Source of the DNA: Dicaeum eximium
Lineage: Eukaryota > Chordata > Aves > Passeriformes > Dicaeidae
Direction: 5' to 3'
Length of the DNA stretch: 64,000 nucleotides
Assembly (NCBI GenBank): GCA_013396995.1
Contig: VWZP01007456.1
Coordinates: 252,431 to 316,430, forward strand
Shown: positions 11,657 to 26,280 of the stretch, piece after piece
Layout of the letters: each line of letters begins with the position of its first letter
Numbering within the stretch: the stretch's first letter is position 1
Notes under the pieces: generated by a model
The model's database searches: none
Told to the model about the DNA's origin: nothing
The model's input: the letters and a program-made list of their open reading frames with translations, nothing else
Position numbers and translations under genes: made by a program

Positions 11657-12424
11657 AGAGATATGGATCTGATGGATGATCAACAGTTCAATGTCTGGAT
11701 GGAGACCAATGAGGAGTGCTGTCCCCCAGAAGTCCATATGGGGACCAGTCCTGTTTAATGTCTTCATCAATGACATCAAATGTGGGATTGAGTGCAGCCC
11801 CAGCAAGTTTGCAGGTGACACTAAGCTGAGAGGTGCAGTTGATTCACTTTAAGGTGGGGATGTCATCCAAAGGGACCTTGACAGGCTTGAGGAGGGCCTG
11901 GGCAAAGTTCCTTAAGTTCAACAAGTCCTAGTGCAACGTGCACCAGGGCGAGGGCAATCCCAGACAGGAGCACAGACTGGGAGAGGAATTCCCTGAGAGC
12001 AGACTGATGGAGAAGGATTTGGGATTTTCATGGATAAAAATCTGGACATGACCCAGCAATATTCCCTTGCAGTCCAGAAAGCCAATTGTATCTTGGGCTG
12101 CATCAAAATCAAAAAAAGCAGCATGGGCAGCAGAGAGAGGGAGGGGGAGGAGGGCCTGGGCAAAGTTCCTTAAGTTCAACAAGTCCTAGTGCAACGTGCA
12201 CCAGGGCGAGGGCAATCCCAGACAGGAGCACAGACTGGGAGAGGAATTCCCTGAGAGCAGACTGATGGAGAAGGATTTGGGATTTTCATGGATAAAAATC
12301 TGGACATGACCCAGCAATATTCCCTTGCAGTCCAGAAAGCCAATTGTATCTTGGGCTGCATCAAAATCAAAAAAAGCAGCATGGGCAGCAGAGAGAGGGA
12401 GGGGATTCTGCCCCTCTACTCCAT
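11657..12424 (+). mobile_element. CR1 LINE, RT-domain fragment with internal tandem duplication
   Basis: This is a sense-oriented fragment of CR1 ORF2. The plus strand around 11733-11830 encodes WGPVLFNVFINDI followed by KFAGDTKLRG, the CR1 form of the RT catalytic region. The first catalytic Asp of the FADD box is changed to Gly (FAGD, 11808-11819), so the copy is dead. Downstream lie the DRLEEGLGKV and MDKNLDMTQQYSLAVQKANCILG segments. Stops interrupt the frame. A 258-bp segment (11890-12147) is repeated perfectly at 12148-12405. The copy ends with REREGILPLYS at the ambiguous base 12425; the normal 3' end is absent. Confidence 0.88.
11890..12405. repeat. Perfect 258-bp tandem duplication inside CR1
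   Basis: 11890-12147 and 12148-12405 are identical as far as I can read, including identical open frames shifted by exactly 258 bases (11918 and 12176). The junction lies in a short purine-rich run (about 12135-12152). No divergence between units in an otherwise decayed CR1 means the duplication is very recent or is an assembly artefact next to the N at 12425. Confidence 0.95.
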
Positions 12425-12425
12425 N
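12425..12425. other. Ambiguous base / probable gap or polishing mark
   Basis: This is the only N in the window. It stands between the end of the CR1 homology and the pentanucleotide tract, so the length of the tract and the neighbouring duplication are not certain. Confidence 0.9.
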
Positions 12426-12460
12426 AAGGGAAGGGAAGGGAAGGGAAGGGAAGGGAAGGG
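12426..12460. repeat. (AAGGG)7 pentanucleotide microsatellite
   Basis: Seven perfect AAGGG units begin directly after the N. They separate the CR1 fragment from unrelated sequence to the right. The true length may be larger because the left border is an ambiguous base. Confidence 0.95.
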
Positions 12461-15400
12461 AAAACTTCAGAGGGATCTTCTCCTCTTCCCTGTGACAGTA
12501 GATGCAGTGAGATGAGATTATTGTCTTGAAAATGGAAAATGACTTGTCTATGGCTCAACTGTTTATAAAAATCAAATTAAACAAAATACAATAGAATAGA
12601 ATAAAATCACAGAAAATTTTACCTCACAGATTAACTAATTTTTAATTTACCATGCACACATTTGCATTCAGAGGCTTAGAATTTATGTATCGAGAGATAA
12701 TTTACTTTGAATGTTTTCATGTGGTAGCATAAAACAATATGTAGGAGAAGGCAGCAAATGAAGGAAACAGTGAGACTGTAAATGGTACCACAAAAGAAGG
12801 ACTGTTCTTAGGTTCCAAGGTTATGCTTCATTCCCCTTGCAGGAAAGATCTGCAGCAAAAGAGGATGAAGAAGTTGGCTTTCTGGATCTGAAATTACACT
12901 AATATTAGATGGTGATGAAGGATATCACTCTTTACTATCCTGCATCATCAGACTTAACAAGCTCAGGCTTATTAAGTGCTACAAGAGCTTTAAGTTACAG
13001 CATCTATAAGAACTTGCTGCAACATATTGAGTTGATTTGGAAACAGTCATCTCTACTTAAGTCCACACAGTCAATTATTAGATGATTCAGAAGAGCATCA
13101 CACAGCTAAAAGTTTAGACTGAAGCCTGGAAAGAAAAACAAGCAGTAAATACAGCAATGTTACGTTTCTGTTACAAGTGCTGTTTAATCTGACATTGAAG
13201 ACTATTTTATTTAATTTTTTTTTCACACTTTCAGCTACTTATAATTCATTTTTCTTAGCAGAATTGCAAAGAGTGCACTTAGACACTGTATTCCTACCTT
13301 GCTACTATTTCTGCAATATTCTGTCTATCAGCTTCTTCCCTTCTGCAGCAAGCCAGCTTATTTTGCTGAATCAGAATAAAAGGTTTATAGAAGCCTGTCA
13401 TAAACAGTGTGCCAATACTTGAAAAAATGCAGTGTTAAGAGTCTAGTATCTGGAGAGCTCATTTTTTGCATAGCTTGCTTCTAGACCTTTAAAAAGCTTT
13501 GGTGGGTATATCAAATAATGTTTAAGATGTAAAGAAGCCAGTAACACCATACACTTGGAGTTATATCAACATTTAAAAAGCCATCTTTTAAAACATAAGG
13601 AAAGGAATTGACCTCTGGAGCTTGCATTATTCAATATTGCTAACATTTCAACTTTCTTCTGCTGTTGAGCTCCCCTGGTTTTAAATCTCTTTAAAATAAG
13701 GTTTCCAGATTTGGCACTGCCTGGTTTTGTTTGCATCTGAGAAGCCTTACACATATATTGTCAAATAGGCAATAATATGAAATAATTTGAATGAACTGCG
13801 GTTTGAATGTACTTCTTAGCTAGCATGTGACTCTTGAATGCATTTGGAATACAGATTCTTGTCTGTGTTTTGCTGATCTCATCACAGGGTTTGAAGTCAC
13901 TAAAGAGGAAGTCAGGTAAATCCGAGCTTTCCATCATTCTATGGTCCTGAGCTTGACCACTATTTTCTCACAGGCTTTCAAACTTCTTACAAACTGAAAA
14001 ACTGAAGAAGAAAAATGGTTGGCTCCATTGGCACATGGACACAAACAGAGTTCCATGTTGTTTTGTCTTCCTAAAAAGGATTCACACTGTGATACAGCTC
14101 TAAGCATTCCTAATTCAAGGGGTGCACTTTCTAATTGCTCTGGAATATCTCCAGGTCCAAGGAATTCACACAGCAACTTCTCACAGATAGCACATAAAGG
14201 AAATCAGAGGAGATGCATGGGTTAACTTCCTCTCCACTCTGTTTCCACAGCACAGTGATGGGTCATTCCTCTGAAAACACCACACCCATGCCCCATTCAC
14301 CCCCCAAATTTCAACCTCCAGTGCAGTAAGTGGAGTCAAGGTCAAGCATAACATTTCATCCATGTAAAATGAGAGGTGCACACATAATACAATATTTGTG
14401 TCTGCACATGGCAGCTAGGTTTCTTTTTGTAAAAGCTGCCTGTTGGCTTTCTCTACCTATTGAAAACAACAGCATTTAGACTTGTCAGGAGTCCACAAGC
14501 ATCTTCTAGTCTCAAGTAGAATTCATTTTCCTGAATTGTGTCTGGCTTAGTCTGAATAGTGTCTGGCTTCTCTAGGACACCTAGAGAAGGTGCTCTGTAT
14601 GAAATCTAAAGTTCAAGTCCATATTTTAGTTCAGATAAGGGAATGGAAGAGACAGAGAGTCATTGAAAGAAAATGTATGTAATGTTATAAAGAGAATGGG
14701 CATTAAAAACTGTTTTAAGAGAGAAGAAATTAATCAGATTTTAGAGATAAATTCAGTGGTTAGTTGAATAAGATTATCTATTTATGCTAAAGTAGATGTT
14801 TCTTAAAACTGGAAAGCATTCTTTTAACCCAGTACTGAACATTTAGCACTCCCATTTTCTGCCTGCCTCTATCCACAGCCTCCATTCGTGTGCTGAACTA
14901 GCTACTGTACAACATAGCCCAGTCTGAATCCCAAGTCTCAGTTTATAGTTCAGTGCTTCCAGTGGTTTTTTTCTGCCGGTCTTTATGCAAGCTTGGTCTT
15001 CATCTTCTTTAAATTAAGAAGAATAGTAACAAATGAATGTGATGTATTTCAAGGTCATTTAGTTGGATCTTATAGATGTAATGTAGATTTTTATCATGAC
15101 TTAGGTTTGGGAGAATGGCAAAAGTGATAGAACAGTTTAGTCCCTGAACTCTTGCATACTGAAGTTGTGATCTGCAGTCCAGAAAAGTAGTATGAATACT
15201 CCACCTGACTTTTTGTGAGTGTCATCAGGAGTTTAAGCCAGTCACCCATAAATAGATAGCAACAGAAAGGAAAGACATAAGTGGATTTCCCTGCCTTTTG
15301 TATACAGGTTATGAAAAAGTCATGGATTTTTATTCTAGGACGCTTAGGCTAGACATGTCTGTCAGTCATTACAGTCTAAAAGATTAATTTAACACTGATG

Positions 15401-18144
15401 GCTTGCAATCTCTTTTCGTCCCCCCATTTTTGAGAGATTTGATATTCCATTGACTGGCTTTTAGTAACCACTATAAGCCAATTAATCTCTTTATCTCCAT
15501 TACTATAAATGGGTCTTTTCTACCGGGCAAGCCTTTCTATCACATTAATATGTTCTCATTTTCTTTTGAAAGATACTCCTAAACAGTCAGTTCTTAAATT
15601 GCTTAGATACAGTGGATTTTTGCAACTTAGTAATTTTGGTCTTCTTTGAGAAATCCATAAAATACAGAAATAATGTTTGTTTAATAATGCAGCTGTGCAT
15701 GAATTACTGCTGTTCATTGTTTTACAGTATAATGCAACATTTATGCTGAAACGATGAAGACTGAAATGTTAAACTCATAGAATTATGAGAGAGGCAGAAA
15801 AATGAGGACTAAAGTACCGATTTGTGTTTAAGAAAGAAGAATTAGAATAGCTTCATGTCTAGAGGCTTGAAAAGAACAGTGAATTTGGGAATGTGCTATA
15901 GTTGAATCCTGATCAAAACTGGAAGCAAACTTCTTATGAATTTCTACAGGAGATAGTTATATCCACAGTGCTGCTCACAACGTGTATACTTCTGTTCCTG
16001 TAATTGTATTTTATCTTTTGCATGAAGGAAATGTTGTCTTACATACTTTGTGACTATTTCTATTATACTTGGACTTCACAGCCTTTACATTTTTTTTTGT
16101 TTGGTTTGGTTTTTTGAGTAGTCTAATGAATTACAGTGAATCAACAGCACACATCTAATTAACATTGAAGGATTTATATAATTTTACATATAGACATGCT
16201 TTCAAGAAACTTCAGTCAAGACCTGTAATGTTAGTGGCTATTATGAGGTTTCAATATTTGCACTGGAAGTTTGTTTTTCTGTCACTCATACTTACTTCAC
16301 AAAAGGTTCTGGATACTCAAATCATAATGTAGCAATACATCTTGATAGTATTTTGCTGCTGAGAATGTGCTACTATGCCTTTAGAAAGGATTTTGCTTTC
16401 TGGAGATCTAGCTTTTATGTTAACAGGAAGTTAACGTTGTCCAGAAAACACTTGGAAAGCTTTCCTTAAATAAAGTTGTGGGAAGGCAGAATTAGCCAGC
16501 TGTGTTAAAAATATGGGTCGGGAAAAAAACATGAATGTGTGTGTTGAGAAAGAATAAGCCCAAGATGCAAAGTTCTCCTCTGAAATAACATTGAATTTAG
16601 CAGAAATTTACTCTTTTAAGCTCATCTCCCTTTTCAAGTGGCACACGGTCTGCCTGCCTTCAGGACACAAAGTAAAGTCTCTCATTTTATCTAGAGGCCA
16701 CATGGGTTGAGAAAGATCATGAAAAATTATTCTGGCTGGCTTTCAAAATACACATTCATGTTTTATAGCTGGCATCACCTCCACAATCTTTACTTGCTCT
16801 AGTAATTCTCAGTTGATTTTCTCTATTAAAAAAAGTTTGGAAATGCAGTTCTGATCCCATTCCTGTCAATGGTAATATTCTGCAAATGTAATTTTTTCTA
16901 CTGAGGGAGAAAACAGGGAAAACTTGTCAGTATTTGTGGTTTATATCCACCTCCTACCCTAAGATAGGCTGGAGCCACAGGTCCTCTTCCTTTCCTCAAA
17001 ACAAACTCTCCTCTATTGAGTTACTCAGCTGGTAGCTCTGGCAATTTCCCAGCCAGGCTGAATTCACACAGTGGAGAAAATAAAGAGTGTGATGGGGGAA
17101 TTTGCACACAGAGACTTTTGTTTTGCACAGCAAGCTGTCTCCAGCACAGAGGCTGGATCTAGGTGCAGTCTATTCACTGACCAAAGCAAGCCCTTCCTCT
17201 GCCAGATCCATTTACTAATGGCTTCCTCACTGGCTCTTTCCCACAACAGGCAATGCAAAAAAGAAGCAAGTCCCATTGCTTCCACTGTCCTGCTGAGGGG
17301 CAGAAAGAGAGAACATTTCTGTGTTCAGGTCTCTTGATAAATACAGGTTTTCAAGGATGTAGAAATGCCCACAAGTAAACAAATATAGCCTGTGGCTATT
17401 TGACCACTATAGAAATCTGGACATTAAAGTTATGGGAAGTTATCAAGTGAGGAATTTCAACTTGAAGAATGCTCACATTTCCCAAAGAAGCTTTCACATC
17501 CCCATCGTGTGATGTTCACAGAGGAAATTCTTTCCTCATTCCATTTGTTATCTGTAAAAGTCCTGTATAGCTATGCAGGAATGTATGAATTTTCATGTGA
17601 ACTTTTTGCTCTGGTACAACATTGTATTTCCAGAGTGGTCAATTTGCATGCTCTATAGGAACATGAAGAGATAATGTAAGTATATATTTGCCCTTAATAT
17701 GACCATGAATTATTTGTTAACTGGAAATAAGCTCTTTTCTTATTCAACTTAAACATTGCTGAACATGGACTTGAGGCAAAGAAGTCAATAGAAGTATTTC
17801 CACGAACTAAAATAGTCTTTGAATTAGGCCTTGTGTTTTTGTAATTAGATTTCTTCATAGAAAGCTCTTTAATTGGTACAGTGTGCTCCTTTCATAGAGC
17901 GAGAAAAAGTGAAATTTTATTTAGTAGCAGTTATTTAAATATCACAAGACGACATGTGATGTGTAATTGGAAAAGGAAGTGGGCAATATGGTATGACAGA
18001 CAAACAAATATAAAAACAATGAATGACAAACTGAATAGGTAACTTTACTTTGGTATGAAGAGAAAGAAATTTTCTTCATCAAGGGATGGGAAGTAGTGTA
18101 ACTATCTTGGTGTTTGTACATATCTGGGAGCTAAAGGGTAAGAC

Positions 18145-18163
18145 TTTTTTTTTTTTTTTTTTT
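18145..18163. repeat. T19 homopolymer
   Basis: An uninterrupted run of 19 T. No retroposed sequence or target-site duplication is recognised beside it, so it is listed only as simple sequence. Confidence 0.9.
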
Positions 18164-21100
18164 GTTATATGCTTAGAGTGGCCAAGGATGTAGTGAAAGT
18201 AATTCTCCCTAGGGTGAAAAAATTATGATCTACCAAGTAGCAGCAATCTAAACATTCAGAAACTGTAGCTGTAGTTAAAAAAATCATGTCAGAAAAACTC
18301 AGTTTTATATGAATCTCCTTTAACATATGAATCTATGTTGAAGGTTGTATAAATTAATGAGATTCTAAGAAATAATTGACTTGCATTTCTTTAGGAGATC
18401 TACTTATAGATTGAGCCTTTATGGGACAGGCTTACAAGCCTTTCTCTGTAGATCTGCATGCTAGAGTCTTCTTAAGGAAATAAATAGATCAAGATTGATA
18501 TGCTCATGCAACTATTACCATAAAACTTGGGATTGAAAAAAAAAATATTGTGTAACTTGCAATAAAGTCATTTACATGAAAAGTAGATTTTCCCATGTTC
18601 CCTAAAGACAGCCAAAATCTGGAATTGTCCTGTGGAAAATTTATTATATAACTGCCAATAATTCATTTTAATTCAGAGGTTTTATTTCTCATTAGTTTTG
18701 TTTGGATGCTGTAACAAGGCCACGGTCAAGTGGAGCTGAATTTTTAGCTGAGTTGTGTAAGCAAGATTCTAGAAAATGATTTGTGAAATACTTTGGAAAT
18801 CAAGGCATAAAACTTAGGGTGGATTTGGGCAATGTGTCTGAAGCATTTAAAGGTTTCTTGCCCTACCTAGGTACTAAGAGCAGATGTCCCAGCCTATCAG
18901 CGATGAGCACTGTTTCATTTAAACACAAGGGAAGCAGGTATCAGCTCTTCTATAGTATAACTTAGCTGACAATTTTTTTGCTGGGTGGAAGAAACTTCCC
19001 TGAGGGCATGTTGTTACACACTTAGTGTTGCAGAATTCTCTGAAGTTTCTAACACAGAAACACATCCTGCTAAAGGGGATGCTGCTCTCCATGGATGGTT
19101 AGACTAATTCAGGATGGTAATTCTTATGTTTCTTGGAGAAAAGCATGATGTGAGATGAGAAGAACTAAAAAATCCATATGTTTCTGATGACAGGAACTTC
19201 TTTCAGTTAACTGCATGCCCAAGAAATTTGACAAGATTGTGCTACCAACTTTATGAATCTGCATGCCATAAGAGATGCTGTAATACTGGGTAATAAGTAC
19301 ATCAAGCTAAATCTGATATCATGCAGAGATAGGGTCACCCTTGGTTGCTACAGTTAGGTGATTACCCATGTTCAATGATTTGAAGGGGACTGAGGTTCTG
19401 TTATTGCTTCCTGTAGGAAAGAGAGAACCCAAGACCTGCAGCTGCCTAGGGCTGTTTGACAAATTGCTAAAAGTTTGTTCTGTGACTAATTACTAGAACC
19501 TGATCATCCTGCTCTAGATTCTAGACCCAGTCAGTTCTGCTGGGACTTCTAGTATAAAAATACAGGAAGTTAATAAAATATGGCTCCTCTTACATAGCAG
19601 TTCAGAGCATACTGTGTGAAATCTACTAAATAAGAGCTGCACAAGCTAAGTTTGTTTATAAAAGAATCTCACTGGGAAACATCTTTCTGTGAATCTTCTT
19701 CCTGTGAGCTCTAATTGCTGTGTGAAAAGCCTGAGAACAGGAACATGAAGACTCTTGTCTGAACAAAGGGGAGGGGGCAGTAAAGGTGGAGGAGAAACCT
19801 TGATACTTGTGGGTAAGAGGGAACATGTCTGGAGAAGTAATGGAGAGAAAAGCTGGCAGCAAAGTCAAGCCATTTTTTGTTAGATAAGAGTGAAGCTACC
19901 AAAGGAATAAGTTCTAAGTACACACTGCAAAGTGGTAGGATTAAAAGAATGATGATAATGATCAGGTTACATGGCACTTCAATGTCGATGAGTTTTTCTG
20001 TTTATCCACTCTTCATTTTGGTTAAAATTCATGGATAATCCTAACACTTTTGATCTTGTTCAAAATGTAGAACAAGTGTGCAATACTAAACCCCCTCCCC
20101 CTGTTTTAAAAGGACCCAAAGGCAGTCACAGTGACAAAATAACAAGGCCTAGCAAAAGGCTTAGGCACTGCCTCCACATTGCTTAGCAGACTGGCTGGCA
20201 TCTCTAAACGTCTGTAGCCTGTCCAAAGTGTCTGATGTCAATCCAGGCATGGGCAACATTTTTTAAATGTAATGCAAAAAATTGTCTTTGAGACCTGTAA
20301 ACTAGAAGAAAGAGAAATTAACAGCCAGACTGGCAAAGGAAAAAAATAACATGCACCATTTACTCTTGACATTACACAATAAATTAGAAAGTATGTTATA
20401 GTCTTTGGCACAGACACTTAGCTCTTCCATCTACAGTGTGGGAAAAGCTGCTTTAACCATACAGCTTCAACACTGTTTTCCCACCTCCCAAGTGAGTGCT
20501 CTGACTGTGGGCCATAAAATAAAGTAACTCTGTGTTGGTGCCTCTATCTCCTCTAGATTAATACTTAAATATAGATAAAACCCAAAGAAGGTCCAAAGGG
20601 GACCTACAGGGGAAGCTGCTCAATTCTGGCTGCTTTTTCTGTCAGGGAGGTGGGAGATGTCTGGTGATATCCATGCTCAAACTGGAGCAGAGTAGGCTGC
20701 ATGTTAGCAATCAACAGCATCTGAGTACGTGCTTTGCCAGCTGCTCTACTGTGAGGCTGGGAATGCTGCTAAGGAAAGAGTTCCTGTGCCTGTGAAACCA
20801 TTTCAACAGAAGTGTAACTGAGTGCAACCAACTCCACATAATATCTTCTCATTTTATGAAAAGCAAATAAAAAGAGTCTCAGGCAACCCTTGTTGTACAG
20901 CACCTAAGAGCCTGCTAGAAGGTGCTTGAAAAGTCAAAACTGAAACACTTACATTAGAGAAACTCAGGAGCTGAATATTGAAAATGTATCCAGGCAGGAG
21001 GATGGGAGAGCTGTAAAATGAACAGAGAGAAATTTCTAACATTTCAGTCCACTCAGCAGAGTTCAGTGAGATAAGACTCCTATTAAGCAGAGAAAGCAGA

Positions 21101-24100
21101 TTGTGGGAGTAGTGGATATGAGAACTGGCATTAGAAATGCTGTGACTTGACTGGCAGCTTTCCAACATCTCCCCACATCCCAGGCAAAGCCTCAGAAGCA
21201 GTGCAACATCTGAATCTAAATTTTAACTGACATTAAAGATGAGTTACTTCCACATAATTCAGTTTCAGCAGATCACGGAAGATGGGTCTTTTATGTGCTA
21301 AAAAACTGAAAGTAACCTCTGAGGCTTTCTAAGCAAACAAAACCATACAAAGAACATTTAATTGCAAAGCAGATAACAGTTTTTATTTTACCTTTTTGCC
21401 ATGTGGTTTGTTGTGCATTTGTAGTTCAAACTGCAGCACAGTCTATAAGACTACAGCTTGTTGGACCCGATACACAGAAAAACCATATTTGTATGTAATC
21501 AGCTTAAAAATGTTGATGGTACTATAACTGAACTGGAAACCTAATTTGATATGATATCCAAACCAGTCATTATGTTTTAAAACAGTCCTTTACATTAAGT
21601 TACAACAGGGGGAGTTTTGGGGGGAAACAAAGGTTTTTTTAACTTTATAGGAAGCAGAATCTGCTACCATATTAATTCACAACATCATTCCCCTTGTCTG
21701 TTCAGCTTTCTCACCATTAACATCACCATGAATGCACACATAATTAACCTTGCCAGCTTGAATCTAAGACTGTTTTGTTAAGTACAAACAACTCTGCTGC
21801 TTTACCTGATGTAGGATGTAGAAACTGTTAATTAGGGATTTAGTTTCCATTGAATCATACTTAGCTGGAGACCTCAATACAAAGAAGTTGTAAACCAAGA
21901 ATTTGATTGGGAAAAAAAACAAACAACCCTTCCTTTCTGTATTTTCTCCATGCATATGTTTGTGTGCCTTTTCATAAGTAAATAACAAAACAGCAACGAG
22001 AGCTACAGAGCAGTTAAGCAGGCAAAAACAGAGAGAAAAAGCAGAATCTCTGACTTGATCCCCACTTCAGTTTCCAAGTAGGACCATTCCTACAAAGATA
22101 GGTCTTTTGGAGGATGGATGGAAAAAATGAATTTTTCATGACATGAAAATAAATAGAAAGTGGATGTTTGGGTTACAAGAGGATGGTGCAAACCTCCTAA
22201 GAATGAGTAGAGGAGCTAAAAACAGCATAGGAGGCAAAAAAATTGAAACACAGTCAAAGGTACATGAGAGACAAAGAATAGAAGAGGCACAAAATGAACA
22301 ATTGTGAGAAGACCAGATTAGAATAAAGATTAACTAAAAGATTTTGTGAGATCTTTCTTCCTGAATATTGCTTTTTCTAGCTCAGATCAAGCCCTTTGGC
22401 TGTAGTTTGCCTTTTGATGAGAGAGTGGGGTCAGTATTTTGCTCTGACATTTATTTAAAATATCTCTGGTGAAGTCTGAGACTGAATTGTATAAGTGTTT
22501 GGGGCAAAATTGATTTCTTCCAGCATAGTTTTGCAACTCCATACTTCCCAGATATTTTGAGCACAAGCAGTGAGCTCCCTTGGAAACCATGAACTATTTG
22601 TGTCAGAAGTCCCTGTTCTGAAACTGGAACGGCAGTTGTGTGTCTGCTGAAGGACTTGCTCTTGGAAACACAGCCCCTCCCATATGATCAAAAATATAAA
22701 ATACAAAAGAATTACTTTTACTCAGTGTGAAGACACTGGACTAATTGCTAGACACTACGATTAGATTGTCTGATGAAGTTGTGGCTTCTGAAGCAGTTTG
22801 GAGTAGAGTCCTGAAAGTTGTTTGTAGCATTGCTTGTTTCTGAATCACCTAAAAGATATCTTCCTATGAAGAAAACCTTCTTTTGGAAAAGTCTCCAAAG
22901 AACTCTCATAACTAAGTCCTACATCCACTTTTTAAGTGAATTTAATGTTACACTTTCATTTTTCCAGTCTGAGTAGCTTCTCCAGTGTAACTGAGCGACA
23001 GAGCTCACCAATTCCACAACTGAGAGAATTCTGTACTACAGAAACTTGCAAATTTTGAAAATGCTGAGTTCAAATTTCATCTTTCAAAATGGAAAAATAC
23101 TTTTTTTCACCCCCTTCCTGAAAGTACAGCATACTTGGTAGATATGAAAATTAATTCCTGGTTTTGTATGCATGAAATCTTTCATCCCATAACCTGTAGA
23201 ATTATAAATAGTTTTGTGGCTCTTGGCTCTTTGTTCTTACAAACTAAGCCAGTGTCATCTCTGCCTCTTATTATTATCCAAGAGTTATCCAGTCTGTAGC
23301 TGGAACTACCGAAACCACACCCTCTGTCCTGGGTAGATGGAAGGTTTTCTGAGCATTTGTAGTGCTACAGTATGATTCTGCATCTGAAATGGATTCCCTG
23401 ACTTGGTACAGATGCTTAATCTCCTGTTGTAATTTGCATATTAATAATTTTGGCAGTATTAATTCAAGTGATATTTGTACACTTCAATAATTTAATTTGT
23501 AAGATCATAAACACCTCAGAGGCAGGACTTAACTGTCAGACAGCTCCTCATATTTAGGCAATTGTCCCATACAAGATTTACTTGCATGTGGTCAATTATG
23601 AATTGAACTGTCCCCAGGAAACAGCCTCCATTGATGGTAAGAGGAGAATGGTCAGCTAGATATTCACTTACTCTTATTCTACTTGCAAAGAAATTATAAC
23701 TTTATTTAGACCTATTTCTGTTTTAGGGTAATAAACAGATGGTGTTTAAAGTGACGTCCATAAAGGGTTGTTACTCAGCCTCCTTGAAACGCTTGAGCTG
23801 CCCCTGGTTTGGGCATGACATTGTGAGCATCTCCAGTTAAACTGTGTGGCCTTTTCTGTGCAACTCAAGCAGAGACTCACCAGTGTAACTATTCATTATG
23901 CAAATAGAACTGTCCTTAATAAGTAAGGTTGACCAGAGGAAGCAGGCAGGCTTTAATGACTTTTGAATTAGACAGATTAGTAACCAACCATGAAACAAAG
24001 TTTACCTGCCAAATAATTCACAAGTGAAACAGTTGTCTGTGCCAGTTTGATCCAGGAAAAGGATTTCTGATATACCACAGAAAAAATTAAGTTCTGTCTT

Positions 24101-25867
24101 TATTATGTAACTTTTAGTTTGTGACACTCCTGAAATACCAGCTTGAATGAACTTACTGAGCTTGAATGAACAATTTGTGGTTGTTTGAAAGACCTGCAAT
24201 ATAACCTATAATGTCTAATATAAACTTAAAAGCTGCCTCTGAGCTGCGTTCTTATGTCTTGTCTTCCAAATAAGCATTTCTTATTCCACTTTTATATTCT
24301 AGACAAAAGCCCATACTCATCTACTTTGATGTCATGTGCCAGCTGTAATACAGGTTGCTGTCAAAGGTGACACATCATATGAAGTTTTGCCTGTGCAGAG
24401 CACTGCACCACTATACAGAAAACATATCCTGGTGATAAGAGTGGTCCTAGACATTGGATATGCTTTAAGGAATATCCCTTGAATGCGAGAATTCTGCACA
24501 CTCCAAAATTCAAAATTATTTTATGAGATAATTAAGAATGTCTAAGGACTATGTGCTGACTTTACCTGATGTTTTTCTATGGTATATGCTTATGGTAAAA
24601 ACCATTACTTCATCTTATCTCCTGATCTTAATCCAAAACCTGTGTAGCCATCCAGTGTGTCATTTGATATCCTACTTCCCAAAAATGCTTCCACTTTTCA
24701 CTTGGATTGATTTTAACTGTGTGCTTCTGTAGGACTTCCATCAGCATCTTATTCCATTAACTTAAATGGGTTTCTCTGAATTACCAATATGATGAACTCC
24801 CTCAATTTAACCTGCCATGACTTTGAATGGCCAAGTACCTTGTGTATATAGTTGCATTTAAGGTTCTGTCCTTACATGATTTTCTTTTTCTAAATTATGT
24901 ATTCCAGGCCACACTGAGCCAAGCTCCTTACTATTTCTTTTCTCCTTGACCTGAAATCAGCTGCTTGCTGAGATATTTCTGCATCAAGAGAACTAAGACT
25001 TGTTGCACCTATAGCAAACCTACAGCTCCTCTGGCACAGTGTCCTGCCACTGACAAGGACCATCACATGAATGCTTAAAGTTTAGGGGCTTCCTGAACTG
25101 GTGGTTGCATATAGTGTGTTAATAGCCCCTGATGGACCTTTCTCCCATGTATTTATAGTTTTGGCATTTACAGTGGCAATGGATTCCACACCATAAATAT
25201 ACATTATTTTGAGAAGTACTTTGTGGCTTCCATTTTCTTAAAATCTGACACCCAATGGTTCCACTGAATGTTCTTTTCTTGTGCAAAATACTCACCACTA
25301 TTCAGGCTCCTCATGTTTTTTTATGGTGCTGCCATTCTTTTTGTTCCAATTACATTTTAAGAACCTTGTGTTTTAAATGCTTTCTCACTGTGACTGGATT
25401 TGGTGTCAGAGTTAAGGATATACTTTCTTTGCACAATAGGATACCAACAATTAAATTTTTTATAATATTTATATTACAGTATAAAACTCCTCTGTATTTA
25501 ATGGACTGAAACTTCAGAGTCTGTTGGTGGTTTGGTCTCCACAATTGACATGTATCTCCCTATTTAAATAATGATTATGACTTAGTAAGTTTATGTATTC
25601 TTCAAAAGAAATCAGTTTCGTCTGCAGAAGTGTTTTTATTATCCATCCTTTTCATGGTACATTTGTATTGTTCATTCTCTCAGAACACCAGCTGTAATAC
25701 TTCAGCTTCCCTTCGGTTCCTTTGGATTCACTGGCCATTATAAAAAAAATGTGTAGGACACCTCTCCTGTTATCTTCAAGTCTTTTAGAGTAGTAAAATA
25801 ATATTAGAGGGGTAGACATCTTTTGGTATGTGTATAACAATTTGGTAAATACATTTTAGCAGATTGC

Positions 25868-25897
25868 ATTTCTGTCACCTGAATTTCTGTCACCTGA
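25868..25897. repeat. 15-bp direct tandem repeat
   Basis: Two perfect adjacent copies (25868-25882 and 25883-25897) of a unit containing CTGTCACCTGA. A partial third similarity (CTGTCA) lies at about 25905-25910. It probably arose by local slippage. Confidence 0.9.
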
Positions 25898-26280
25898 AAT
25901 TTTTCTGTCAAAATGAAAGAGAGCAGGCAGTTTGGTAGCATTGGTTCAACTTAATTGACAATACAGCTCTTGATGTCTTTGAGACAAGTGTCAAATGTAA
26001 ATAATATTTAAGAAAGTTACGATCTATAGAGAAGAAACAGCAAGATTAATATCAAAATATCAAAGTCAGCATCAAAACATAATTTTAACTACCTAAAACC
26101 CCCCTAAGGATTTAATTTCCAAGTTCATCTTTTAATTACCTCATATTGCTCTGACATTCAAAAAGTCTAAAAAATTATGGCAGTGCTTTTCTACACAACA
26201 AAAGACCCCCACTTTTTTATTATTCAGGGTACATATCTAGACACTCAGAATGCTGATTCCCCTTTATAATAAATTTTAGT

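Noticed and set aside
12426..12460. Telomere-like or satellite array
   Set aside because: The unit AAGGG is not the vertebrate telomere unit and only seven copies are present; it is a plain microsatellite.
12588..12612. Complement of a CR1 tail (ATAGAATAGAAT with AATCACAG)
   Set aside because: It is not followed by the conserved CR1 3' block; simple AT-rich sequence explains it.
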